Origin: Phallusia fumigata
Taxonomy: Eukaryota > Chordata > Ascidiacea > Phlebobranchia > Ascidiidae
Direction of reading: 5' to 3'
Assembly (NCBI GenBank): GCA_008931825.1
Contig: QXVZ01028854.1
Location: 1-20,788, forward strand
DNA: 20,788 nucleotides
A program made the position numbers and the translations under genes. A model generated the notes under the pieces. That model saw only the letters and a program-made list of their open reading frames with translations. It made no database searches and was not told the DNA's origin. Shown here piece after piece: positions 8,912 to 19,504 of the stretch. Position 1 is the first letter of the stretch; the number at the start of each line of letters is the position of its first letter.

Positions 8912-11900
8912 TCATCTCATGAGGATGTGTGCAAATCCAAACAGTATGTTGCTTGCAACAAGCAATGTACCAATGCCCAATACAACATTGCAAATAAATT
9001 CTTTGCGGTGAGCCAAATGTGGTTGCGTGACATAAAAGTGGTCCAAAAATGTCTGGAAAAACGTTTGTTTGTAGCCATGAAGTTGCATACAAGACATTAA
9101 CATTTTAACCTGTTTTGGAAACTTTAAACTTACTTTAAATGCCCACTGACCATCAAGTGCATAGCAGGGGACAATGTTCAGCAAAGCAAGGGCTCCAGAC
9201 ATAGAAAACATATACCTGCAAATACAAATTTCCCGCTTTCATTTTAGATTAATTTTAAGTTAAAACTTTGGACATTTAAAACAAATATATTACCCACTTT
9301 AAAAAACGGTTTTGCAAGCATTTGTTTGTTGTTATTTACAAATGTTAATTGCTTAACATTTGTTTGTTGTTATTAAAGTTTACAAACAATATTCATAAAA
9401 CACATACTGTAAAAACTTGAGAAATACTGCTGGCAGTTGCAGCGGCATTAGACTGAATCTTGGTTCATATTCAGACACAGAAATAAACCTAAGTAAATCA
9501 ACTGGATCGCCCAGATAGAGAACATCATGTTTTGCAATGTAAAAGGCATTTCGGGAAGCAACAATTCGCAAAAATCGAGCAGGATTTTCTGTAAATATAG
9601 AGGGGTGATATATATTTTTTGTTTACATTTTGTATGCCAGATATTTTTACCATTTTTTAGTGTTTCAAACCACAAAATTATGCACTCGTTTGGTAGCAGT
9701 AACTATAAATTTTGCTTTTTAACAACTTTGTTGAACTTTTTCGAGGAAAACAATATGTATCACTGTGAAATATAGTACCTAGATACGGGACAACACAAAC
9801 ATTTCTTGGTGCTGTCATAGACATTTCCTTGTTATTACAATCATTATCTGCACCACACGTTGCTCCTCCCATTACAGTTCTGCCAGGCAAACACGCGAAC
9901 CTCTGCAAATGCAAAACTACCCAATTTAAACACCAATTATCAACACACTAACAGAAATAAGATTATTCATTTTAACTTGCATTACATTGGGTACCAGTGC
10001 TATTGACCACAATTGGAATGTCAATGTTTTTACTAAGGTACAAAAATTTGGACATACCACAGTTTCATCTGCTGCAAATTGGTAACACAGGTGGGTTGCA
10101 GGAGGGTTTGAACCACAGCAGTCAATTCTGTTACCAGCAGCTAATGATAATTGTGATTTGTCAACAACCAATTGTAGAGTCTTGACTTGTCTTGCAGTGA
10201 TACATGAGCCTGGAATAAAGGCTTTAAAATAACAAGAGTACATACTAAACGCAGTCCGGCATCCATTACTTTTCTGAAAAAGTCTAGCTAACTCACTACT
10301 ACACATTTAAAAAGTACATCATACCAAATTGCATTTTAAGGGTTTACATGCAGCACATTCCATTGCCCACATGGCAAATGCAATACTTGCAAATATTTGT
10401 ACACAAGTCCTACCTGATTGTGGTGTGTGGATAGTTAGATTGAGACATTGAAGCCAATCTTCTGCAGTGGATACTGAACAATGGCCAAGAGCTGATATCT
10501 TGTCACCCAAGTGAAGGCCACTCTCTCCTTGCAAAGGTGATTTCTTGAAGAAAACGGGTTTGTTTTATTATTAATAGTAATAAATTAAAGTAAGCTATGA
10601 CATCCGATTCAATTCGTGGACACATATTCTTGTGTTCAAACAAGGGCCAAAACTGTTTAAATGAATTTTTATTTTATTATGTTTTAATTTGGACATATGA
10701 ATGATTAGTATGGTTATTTGTCTTGTGCTACAATATCACCAAACACAGCAACAAATACAATCAGACCTTGCATAGAAAATATACAAATATATGTGGCGGT
10801 TTGTTTAAAGTTAAAAATAAGTGTCTATCAGTTTTAGCTTATTCTCTGTTGTTTCTACAAACATCCAACAGAAAGTTTTTGAAACAAATTACACACCTGA
10901 TCTTGAAAGGTTACCACAACTCCTTCACCCCTTTGTACATATAAGGGAGTGAGAATAAAGGGCAGCAGGAGAATCAATAAACAAGCCAAAACACAGATTG
11001 CAAAGTTGTGCCAAACTCCAGCACAATAGATTCGTAGCTGTTTCCTTGTGTTTGCTTTGCTTAAGTCTTCTGAGTTGAGGTCCACAAACGCACCAGGATA
11101 TATCACAAACATGAACATACCAAATCCATTCATCTTTACCCCCTCACTGTGAATATTACAAAATGTTAACCAATACTTGAGAAGCACTTCTTGATACATG
11201 GGACATTTCTTGTATGGCATAACATAGCCACAAAGACAAACATTGAGAAGTTTGTAACCAAACAGAATAGGACAATTATAATCATTTTTAATTTTTAGAA
11301 TAAACACAAAAATACAAAATATATATTTTTTAGAAATCAAACAGCATGTTACTCAAGCAGTTTGCAAATGGCAAATGTTTTGTCTAAACACACCTAGCTG
11401 CAGCCAAAGCATGCCCCAACTCATGTAATATTCCACTGATCAAAACCGCACTGAGCAAGTACCAAATGTCCTTCAGTGGCAAATTTATGCCTGGCACAAT
11501 GACTGTAAGCACCTGGGAAAAAGAAGCACACAGTTGCACAAAAATATTGATAATATTACATATAATTTTAATCACCAGTTTAAACCTCATCCCAATACTT
11601 GGGATCTGTACATTTTAAATGACACAGAATTATCATAAAATAAATGTGTTACATAATGATAATGTTATCAACAAAGGCCATGTGTAAACATATACCTGTG
11701 GTGATGCGAGTTGAGATTGCTCTCGAAAAAATGGCAAATCTTTTATACTTGTTAACAATGTGTGAACAAGTAGTGAAGTAGCCGCAACCATTGACACTCC
11801 TCCAAATAAAACACCTAAAGCAATTGCACAAAAATAGTACTTTATGATTGTAGTATTCTATTGATGTGAGAAACAGACAAGCCAATGAGCATGACACTAG

Positions 11901-12479
11901 TCAGTAATTGCAATCAACAATTTGCCGTAGTGTAAAATTTCGACATTTTTTGCACAAAAATGCACTCACTGAGGTAAAAAAAACGTAAAAATGACTAATA
12001 AATCACTTATGCCACTAGTATTCGTTATTGTAAACAATGCTAATATAATTAAAAAATCTTATTACCTAGATCAAACCATGTCTTTAGGTTCCATGAGCGC
12101 CCAAGTTTTACAATCCATCTGTTCCAGCGCTGTGTAAACCATCTTACTTGAAACGGTGTCACAAAAATGTTATTGTTCTGCAAAAAGTTGCCAACTGCAG
12201 AACTTGTGTGTGCGTTTGTCTAAAAGAAAATGAAGTTAAGACATTGGTAAATACTGAACTGAACAAAGTTTTATGCTGTTTGAAAATATTTCTAATCCCA
12301 AAAAACATTTAGTGTTTACATTGGTAAAATGGTAATTTGCCTACTTTGCAGTTTCCACTTTCCACCCAATACAAGAGCAAACAGTTCAAAAAAAACAGAC
12401 TTACACAAATAAAGTTGTGTAAAAGATGAAACGACGACCATCCGGCCAAAACAATGGCAACAAAAGTTGACGGCAGCAT
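8912..12479 (-). CDS. MBTPS2: Site-2 protease (membrane-bound transcription factor peptidase, site 2)
   Basis: S2P is a multi-pass Golgi zinc metalloprotease that cuts SREBP, ATF6 and related factors within the membrane after site-1 cleavage. Eleven exons: 12405-12479, 12066-12219, 11696-11814, 11394-11512, 10897-11146, 10414-10543, 10058-10209, 9779-9902, 9408-9588, 9134-9215 and 8912-9052. All have GT-AG borders and compatible phases. They total 1527 nt, 508 residues, against 519 in human. The zinc motif HELGH is at residues 146-150 within VLISGILHELGHALAAA. The third ligand motif is NIVPCYALDGQW, with Asp at about 456. Other matches to the human protein are VPGINLP, NGFGMFMFVIYPGAFVDL, QLRIYCAGVWHNF and the cysteine-rich luminal region with DCCGSN and CADxDC-like spacing. 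The serine-rich run of the human protein is absent. The start MLPSTFVAIVLAGW parallels human MIPVSLVVVVVGGW. No defect in active-site motifs is visible. Confidence 0.96.
9319..9374. repeat. 18-bp direct repeat in MBTPS2 intron 9
   Basis: CATTTGTTTGTTGTTATT occurs at 9319-9336 and again at 9357-9374, 38 bases apart, between MBTPS2 exons 9 and 10. Confidence 0.8.
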
Positions 12480-12964
12480 TCCGTCAAAACATCAATGAAG
12501 TTTGGACTATTTTCAATAACATACTGACGATTATTTTCTCACGTGTTTTTGCAAAACAATCGCGGTCGTTACGGATGAGTAATAATCACACAAAGTAACA
12601 TATTTATGGATGACGCCTTGATGTCGTAGTTTGATTTTTACACTGTGAGAAGAACTTACCATTATTGTTTTCAGTCATAATTTTAGCACGCATATTATTG
12701 TCTGTTGAAACGTAATAACTTGTTGGCAATATGCGTGTCGGCAACTCCCCCTCCGGAAATGCTACCACAGTTTTCGAACCATTGTATTAGTTAACGTTAT
12801 TTATTTCACACAGAAAAGAAACACTTACTTTTCGAAAAAGCTTTTAAGAGAATCACTACTAAACCCAGCGTATATTCTCGAAAGGTTTTAACCAAAACTT
12901 TGTTAAATCCACACCACATGTGTGTTCGAATGCCGAAATCGATAAAAATCTCTTTGCGCTGTAG
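12480..12964. other. Region upstream of MBTPS2, no supported gene
   Basis: This should contain the MBTPS2 promoter and any 5' untranslated exons. On the minus strand, GTAAGT donor-like sites occur with exon ends at about 12661 and 12830, so upstream non-coding exons are possible. No TATA box or coding exon is convincing. Confidence 0.4.
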
Positions 12965-13453
12965 CAGATAGACGTTATAGCCAGGATTACAACGTGTTGT
13001 ATCTCACCGATGAACGAACATATCTAACTGATTATAACCGAACAACTGTATCAAGTGGACAAAGAAATAGTTTCTGTGACCACGCAGAGTTATTAGAACG
13101 TCTGCACTCTGCACAGCAGTTAGCGATTCCACAATGTTGCGACAATATTACATTTTCAGTTAACACCACAGAGGTTGGATAGGAAGTGTTCAAATATTGC
13201 GAAAATCGAAATAAAGCACTTTGAACTACGGGCTGTTTCCTATGTTTTGACTATATTTCAGTTCAATCTGCTCCAGATTGTGATTAAGTTTGAACATTTT
13301 TGGCAGCTCAAACTTTATAGGCTAGGGGTTAAAGTCACTGAACCAGAAAAGTTCGCAGCAGAGTCACGCTTCATTGCACACTCGGCACGAAATATTTTTC
13401 TATTCATCTCACGTCGCATTGAGGAAACAGGGAGGTTGTTCTGTTTTCATTAG
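12965..13453 (+). CDS. Candidate two-exon coding segment, unidentified
   Basis: Two open segments can be joined in frame: about 12965-13173 and 13262-13453. The first reads through DYNVLYLTDERTYLTDYNRT and ends NITFSVNTTE. The second follows a good acceptor (TATATTTCAG), reads FNLLQIVIKFEHFWQLKLYR and ends at TAG 13451-13453. The 88-bp intron would be similar in size to the 81-bp MBTPS2 intron. Weak points: the donor is GAG-GTTGGA, no initiating ATG exon was found, and neither piece resembles a family I know. It could be an internal and terminal exon pair of an unrecognised gene or chance open frames. Confidence 0.22.
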
Positions 13454-13695
13454 CAAAAGCGTCAACCGTTTAGCTGGTAAAGGGCAAAGGCCAGTCGCTG
13501 GCTTTAAGACGGAAACCGAGCAAACGTGATGTATGTTGAATATTTCCCAACGGCATAAGACCAATGTCTGTGAGTATAACATTTTAGAACGTATGCACAT
13601 TAGCAGGAGCAATATAAAGCTGAGTAAAATTTGGAATGCACATCACAAAGTTTCTTAATATAACTTGTTTTCTACTAAACAGCGATAGTTTTTGA
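13454..13695. other. Non-coding stretch before the tandem duplication
   Basis: No gene, repeat or RNA structure could be supported here on either strand. Confidence 0.4.
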
Positions 13696-14776
13696 ACAGT
13701 ACAGATTTTCTTTGTTTCAAGTTTTAAACAGATTTACAAGTATAGCATTCTTTTCGTCTGGATTTTATATCAGCTAACAAAACTAGCATTTTTAGTTTTT
13801 TCGACATTGAAAGTTGAAACCACTGATGTTATGAACACAGGGCAGTTGGGGTGGCCACGCCGTTTAATTTGCATTTCGTGACTAATATCAATCCTCAGAG
13901 TCTGCTCAAACAATATGAGATTGCTAGAGGATCACGATTTACTTTGTTGTCAGCAACCGGCTTTAAAGATAAACCATCACTTCAATCAAGCAAGCCGCTT
14001 GCGAAAGTTGCGGCAGCGAATAGTTTCACCTCGTAAAGAGCGATAACGCGGTTAGATAAAACTTCCTGCCTTTCGTGTTAAACATCAGCGCGGTTCCATC
14101 AACAAGCGTCATATCAACCGTCGGTCATTCATCTGCTGAAAGTTGCACTTGTTATCATTAAGAGCCAGGCCTCTGCGTTGGTGTACATTTTTTCAGGCAA
14201 CGAATACGTTGTTGAAAAAAAGTCTGTGTGGAAAGTATAAAGGTGCTAGATCAGTGTATGGATTATGGACTAGTGGTTGACATAACTGTTAAAACAATAA
14301 AACAGAAAGTGTTTTGGTAAAATGCGTTTATTTTATTTGTGAAGGCACGAAACATTTGCTATATAGTATTTCAAGCGGGTTTCATGACGAGGTTTTTCGG
14401 TTTACTGCATTATTTTATTCATGTAATAAGGCTTTTAGATCGTACATGGAGTCTAAATACTATTTAAAACACCTAGTTTCAAGCAATACTGAACACAAAC
14501 ATTTAGATGGTTTGTTCAAAATATGTTGTCGTATTACTAAAAGTTTGAAAGCTTTGAGTTGCAGCGAAACTATCGACATTTACAATCAGTTTGACAGTTG
14601 GATTGAAATTGCATTTAATTTGTGTAAATGTTTATTCTGGGGAATCTGGGCGAGCTACTGAAATTTTAAGTCAGGATGTTAGTTTTGTGACGGCAGTTTC
14701 AGTCGAAATTAATGCTTTCCGTTCAAAAGCGTTAGTATTTAAATGTTTCATGTTTTTCATTATGCACATGCATCGT
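13696..14776. repeat. Tandem duplication, copy 1 (about 1.08 kb)
   Basis: The block starting ACAGTACAGATTTTC at 13696 recurs at 14778 with a period of 1082 bases, and similarity runs to the end of the unit. By eye the copies are roughly 95 per cent identical, with scattered substitutions and small indels. Two short frames, about 61 and 71 codons, stay open in both copies. Their differences are mostly amino-acid changing, so purifying selection on a protein is not supported. No tRNA, snRNA or transposon ends were recognised. Confidence 0.9.
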
Positions 14777-14777
14777 N

Positions 14778-15860
14778 ACAGTACAGATTTTCTTTGTTTC
14801 AAGTTTTAAACAGATTTACAAGTATAGCATTCTTTTCGTCTGGATTTTATATCAGCTAACAAAACTAGCATTTTTAGTTTTTTCGACATTGAAAGTTGAA
14901 ACCACTGATGTTATGAACACAGGGTAGTTGGGGTGGCCAGGCCGTTTAATTTGCATTTCGTGACTAATATCAATCCTCAGAGTCTGCTCAAACAATATGA
15001 GATTGCTAGAGGATCACGATTTACTTTGTTGTCAGCAACCGGCTTTAAAGATAAAACATTACTTCAATCAAGCAAGCCGCTTGGGAAAGTTGCGGCCGCG
15101 AATAGTTTCACCTCGTAAAGAGTGATAACGCGGTTAGATAAAACTTCCTGCCTTTCGTGTTAAACATCAGCGCGGTTCCATCAACAAGCGTCATATCAAC
15201 CGTCGGTCAATCATCTGCTGAAAGTTGCACTTGTTATCATTAAAAGCCAGGCCTTTGCGTTGGTGTAGATTTTTTCAGGCAGCAAATACGTTGTTGAAAA
15301 AAGTCTGTGTGGAAAGTATAAAGGTGCTAGTTCAGTGTATGGATTACTGACTAGTTGTTGACAATAACTGCTAAAACAATAAAACAGAAAGTGTTTTGGT
15401 ACAATGCGTTTATTTTATTTGTGAAGGCACGCCACGTTCAATATATACTTCGTATTTCAAAGGGGTTTCCTGACGAGCTTTTTTGGCTTACGGCTTATTT
15501 TATTCATGTAAATAGGTTTTCGGATCGTGCATGGAGTCTAGATACTATTTAAAACACCTAGTTTCAAGCGATACTGAACACAAACATTTAGATGGTTTGT
15601 TCAAAATATGTGGTCTTATTACCAAAAGTGCAAAAGCTTTGACTTGCAGCGAAACTATTGACATTTACAATCAGTTTGACAGTTGGATTGAAATTGCATG
15701 TAATTTGTGTAAATGTTTATTCTGGAGAATCTGGGCGAGCTACTGAAATTTCAAGTAAGGATGTTAGTTTTGTGACGGCAGTTTCAGTCGAAATTAGTGC
15801 TTTCCGTTCAAAAGCGTTAGCATTTAAGTGTTTCATGTTTTTCATTATTCACATGCATCT
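14778..15860. repeat. Tandem duplication, copy 2 (about 1.08 kb)
   Basis: Direct-repeat partner of 13696-14776, in the same orientation and immediately adjacent. The single base between the copies, 14777, is an N. The copy ends near CACATGCATCTT; sequence after about 15860 no longer matches copy 1. Confidence 0.9.
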
Positions 15861-16054
15861 TAAAAATATGAAATTTAACTTGTTTTAATGAAATTTAAAC
15901 TTCGCTTTCCGAACTTCGCCTTACATTTTTAATTTACAGGAGATTTGCAAAATCTTATAAGCCGTTGACGTGTCCCCCGGGATAACTAGAGTCCTTAGGG
16001 GAGCAATGCCTAGAGGCACTAGGTAAATAGATTTCACATTCTGCACAATAATCG

Positions 16055-16537
16055 ATGGGGGCAAAACTTGACGCCGTCTGGAACTTCGCCGCTTATCGTT
16101 TGTTATGCCATAATGCAAAGGGGATAAGGCGACAATGGCACTACGCATACATTATTCAGCAAGGACTGGCGGCATCTCTGAGGCCAAACAGCGACCAAAT
16201 ACTGGTGATCGATCGTCTTGAGAATGATCCCCTCATTTGGCTGAAATTAGTTTTCGATTTCGTGATTCTGAAATATTGTCAAGGAGGATTAGGTAAGTCA
16301 GGGCAGTTTTCGGTTTCTTTTGGTCTGCTTTTAGCTTTGATTCGGGATTCGAAATGGACTTAAGCGTAGCCTGCTTAATTAGCTAAGACACTCAGCACTC
16401 ATAAATTTAAAGGACAATTAGGCCGATATTTAGCTTTACGTTTTATTGCATTCAAATAGTATTTAGAAATATTGTCTAAGCTGACTCGTCCCGGGTTGCA
16501 TTTTTGTGCGTTTTGTTTGTTTGCAGAAACATTATAA
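16055..16537 (+). CDS. Candidate two-exon small protein, unidentified
   Basis: An ATG at 16055 opens a frame reading MGAKLDAVWNFAAYRLLCHN and later LIWLKLVFDFVILKYCQGGL, up to a strong donor (TTAG-GTAAGT) after 16292. A good acceptor at 16526 (TTTGTTTGTTTGCAG) would add ETL and a stop at 16537, giving about 82 residues. The segment is richer in G and C than its surroundings and has a hydrophobic stretch near residues 60-72. I recognise no family. It could instead be the first exon of a longer gene, or a decayed transposon fragment. Confidence 0.3.
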
Positions 16538-16744
16538 AAGTAATATGAGCGGAGGTAAACTGCCGCTACAGTTTTCTAATAATTTTGCTTGCCTACAAAT
16601 CTGATACTTGACCTTTTTTGCAACTATTTACTGCAACGGGCGCGGCAAACTAAACAACCACCGAGCAACGGTTGTGCAACGTCACTATTTTTTGCCATAT
16701 ATTTGCAACCTTGCGACTTGTTTGCAAAATGTTGTACATTAAGT

Positions 16745-16917
16745 CAATGGTTCGAACGAAGTTAGTAGCATTTCGTGTTTGTAACGATTATGAAATAGTC
16801 CATTTGTAATTTTTAAAGTTTTCTTCAAGTTTAATTTGTAAAGTTAAAAGTAGGTGGTACTCGGACGCTGTACAAACCGAAAAATGTACCTGAGTGCATA
16901 AAGTTTTGGAACCACTG
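16745..16917. mobile_element. Degenerate hAT-type MITE
   Basis: The left end, CAATGGTTCGAA, and the inverted right end, CAGTGGTTCCAA, match at 10 of 12 positions. They resemble the intact MITE at 4554-4704. The flanking octamers CATTAAGT (16737-16744) and TATTAAGT (16918-16925) agree at 7 of 8 bases, as in an old target duplication. The interior has no coding content. Confidence 0.55.
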
Positions 16918-16925
16918 TATTAAGT

Positions 16926-17392
16926 CCTCCCAGGAGGGCCTTACGAATTTGTAATGCTACCCTGATATGTCGATAAGAAATAACATTTAGCGAATCATAC
17001 ATAATTAAGTACTTGCATGTCGGTAAAGCTAGCTGAGCACTTTCAAACTCTCTTGTTCCGTTAATTTCAGCGTATAAGCTGAAAATAAGTATAAGCTGAA
17101 AATAAGATTGCCTGGGCCCATAGTGTATTGTAAAAGCGATCACGGTGACAAAACACAAGCATTCATGATATGGGTGAATACAAACGTCATCAGTTTTCCT
17201 ATCGAGTTTTTATTTTCCAACTAAATATCTAAATCAGTTGCCCGTAAAACGTATGGTGGTTTGCTGTAAGTTATAATGTGAGCAGGAATACTGACAAAGT
17301 CGTGTCGATTTATAGTTTCACATATTTTTTACATTCTGATGTTTAGTTTTCTAAGTTTTCTATTAAGCGAGTCATTTAAGGTGTGACCTTAC
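16926..17392. other. Non-coding stretch with a 17-bp tandem repeat
   Basis: GTATAAGCTGAAAATAA occurs twice in tandem at 17072-17088 and 17089-17105. Nothing else in this stretch could be supported. Confidence 0.6.
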
Positions 17393-17399
17393 TATATAA
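17393..17399 (+). promoter_or_regulatory. TATA box candidate (TATATAAA)
   Basis: CTATATAAACC is the best TATA-like element upstream of the plus-strand gene at 17938. If used, it implies a 5' leader of about 500 bases or an unseen 5' intron. The functional link is not shown by the sequence. Confidence 0.3.
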
Positions 17400-17937
17400 A
17401 CCGCTTCCCTATGAGTGTACATCGTTCACGACCTCGAAACAGTTGAATCATTCGGTCAGCTATTTTCGGGTGATTGACAGCTCAAGCAAATCACGATCGT
17501 TGCATGCAAGAGACTTGATCACGTCATTTCCCTTTGGCATTAGGAAACTTCCATACACGGTATGGCTGGGCCACTACAATATCTACCAGTGTAGATGTTG
17601 CAGAACTTGGCTGACAGCTGGGTTTGTCTGTAGGATTTGTTCATTTGACATTACGTATATTCGTGGCTAGATTACCAACAAAAATAGGATTACTCTAAGG
17701 TTTTGTATGCTACAAGACAAGTTATGTTGTTGTCGGGTTCTGTTCGGCGTTTCTTAAGAAAAATGTAGCTAACTGAGACAACAAAATGTAACAACAGTAA
17801 AAGATTTTCGTTGCTGAAGTCAGACCATAAGGAATTGGTATGTTTGGATTAACATCAAGTATATAATATTTTCAGATCCAACTATAGGCTTAATAAATTA
17901 AATTTTAGCTAGTGAGTTACAAATTAAAAAAAACGAA

Positions 17938-19156
17938 ATGTTTCGCTTTGAGAGCTGGGACAGCGATCGTACGTCAGCATCTGACGTATCAACTACGTCA
18001 TTTGGCAGTTTGGGGTCTGCAGATTTGTCTTCTGTGTTCGGAGACGAAACAAAGGTAGGCAGTTTTTGCAGCCTCGTTATCAGCCATCTTACAAAACGAT
18101 TTTCCCTTAAATTCCAAAAAATGGGCGGTACCTAAATGCTTCAAAACAGGCTGAACGATTGTGGTTACATCGTGCATTGAGTAGTAATTTACCCTGCTGC
18201 AGTTTCGTGATTAAAAACCTTCGCAATGTTTTACGTGTGCAAAGTTGTAAAATTACCAGAAATAAAGACAATAAAAGTAAGGAAAATACAATTCATGACG
18301 AAACACATCAATTTTGATGCGTTTTTATGCATTTTTAGGAGCCCGAGCGAAAGAATGAGGAACTGAAGAGCACGGCTCAGCAGCTTGCAGTTTTTTCCGC
18401 CTCGCAACATTTCCCCACTTTTCACGCAGGAGAAAAATCCGGAAAATGTGCGATGATGCACTGGGCTTGTCACGTCGGCTGGTGCTTATGTAAGCGAAAT
18501 TTGCGTCATTTTATTTTAATGCAAAAGTTTTAGGTAACCGCATGTTTGCAACACTTTGCAATCGACGGGTTGCGGGTTTAAACCTTATCGATGCTACTGG
18601 ATTTTGCTTGCATTAGTGATTTCATTTCTAAGTGAAAAAATAGTAAATTTTAGCACTGTAACAAACCCCTTTTCGATTATCCCCAATTTCACAAATGCTT
18701 ATACTGCCAGCAACAAACAAGTTGGTTTGCTATACAAAATGTAACACTTACTCATGTATATTTGTCTCATTTCCAATCAACTACAACTGGACAGGCTCTC
18801 CACTTTCCATATACCACAACTATCCACTTTAAGTTTAAATAATCCAAGATGAAAAAGCAGTAATAAATGTTAATGTCCTTTCTGCAGGCAAGTACCAGTA
18901 TCAACCTTTGACACCACTTCACCTTCTTCCCAACACTCCGATAACAGATAACTGCCAACTCAGATACTGCAAGAAGCGACAAAAACACAATGAACCTAAC
19001 AAAGAACTCCAACAAAAGACAAAATCTGTGTCATCAACCACAAGTAATTGTGACATCACAGAAGATGCAAAGTCGAACATTTATTTTGACACTCAATTAT
19101 ACTCGGTTAATTCATTACAAAATGTTGATATTTTTTCAATGGAAACTTCTGTATAG
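17938..19156 (+). CDS. Unrecognised 178-residue protein, three exons
   Basis: Exons are 17938-18054, 18339-18489 and 18888-19156, with phases 0 and 1; together 537 nt. Exon 1 starts MFRFESWDSDRTSASDVSTT and is rich in Ser, Asp and Gly. Exon 2 follows GCATTTTTAG, begins EPERKNEELKSTAQQLAVFS and contains GKCAMMHWACHVGWCLCKY, a short segment with four cysteines across the exon 2/3 join. Exon 3 contains QPLTPLHLLPNTP, a lysine-rich basic patch (LRYCKKRQKHNEPNK) and an acidic, polar tail ending METSV. No membrane segment or signal peptide is evident. Splice signals are good at every border, and AATAAA follows at 19183-19188. I do not recognise the family. The basic patch could be a nuclear localisation signal, and the terminal TSV resembles a class I PDZ ligand; both are guesses. 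Confidence 0.6.
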
Positions 19157-19182
19157 TTTACTATTTTTGTTCCTTCTTTTTT

Positions 19183-19188
19183 AATAAA
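19183..19188 (+). terminator. AATAAA polyadenylation signal
   Basis: Canonical hexamer 27 bases after the stop codon of the plus-strand gene ending at 19156. Confidence 0.7.
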
Positions 19189-19504
19189 AGTTTTCTTAAG
19201 TATGTGAGGTGATTTAAAGTGAAAATCAACACAAAGCAAAAACACCTACAGACAGTAACATGTTGAAAAAGCCGATGGGTGTTGTCTCCCTATAAAAAGT
19301 ATACAGATCTGATTTAGACATGCTCAACGTGTTAAAAAAAGTAAAATCCGAAAAGCAATGCAAATTGACTATATTTCGCTTGCATTTCGAAAACCATACT
19401 TTTTATACACCAAAACTGACAGAGGTGAAAAGTTATCTTGAAAAGGTTGCTTTTCTATATTTATGCAAAAATAAATGCAAGAAAAAACAAAAAAACAGTT
19501 AAGT

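Noticed and set aside
10855..11340. 161-codon minus frame treated as one exon
   Set aside because: Only 10897-11146 is the MBTPS2 exon; the ends are intron read-through past a CACAG acceptor and a GTGTGT donor.
12731..12790. Short ATG frame MRVGNSPSGNATTVFEPLY
   Set aside because: Nineteen codons, no splice donor that could link it to the open segments at 12965, and no other support.
13851..14036. 61-codon frame kept in both tandem copies (13851 and 14933)
   Set aside because: It starts with GTG, and the copies differ by about five amino-acid changes against one silent change, which is what a non-coding sequence would show.
14442..14661. 71-codon frame (MESKYYLKHLVSS) kept in both copies
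   Set aside because: Of about 12 base differences nearly all alter residues; no constraint is visible.
17383..17670. 95-codon open frame (MTLLYKPLPYEC...)
   Set aside because: It has no ATG (opens with GTG), overlaps the TATA-like element, lacks splice signals tying it to a neighbour and resembles no family.
18560..18600. tRNA-like stretch GCGGGTTTAAACC in intron 2 of the unrecognised gene
   Set aside because: The B-box match is poor and no A-box or stems were found.
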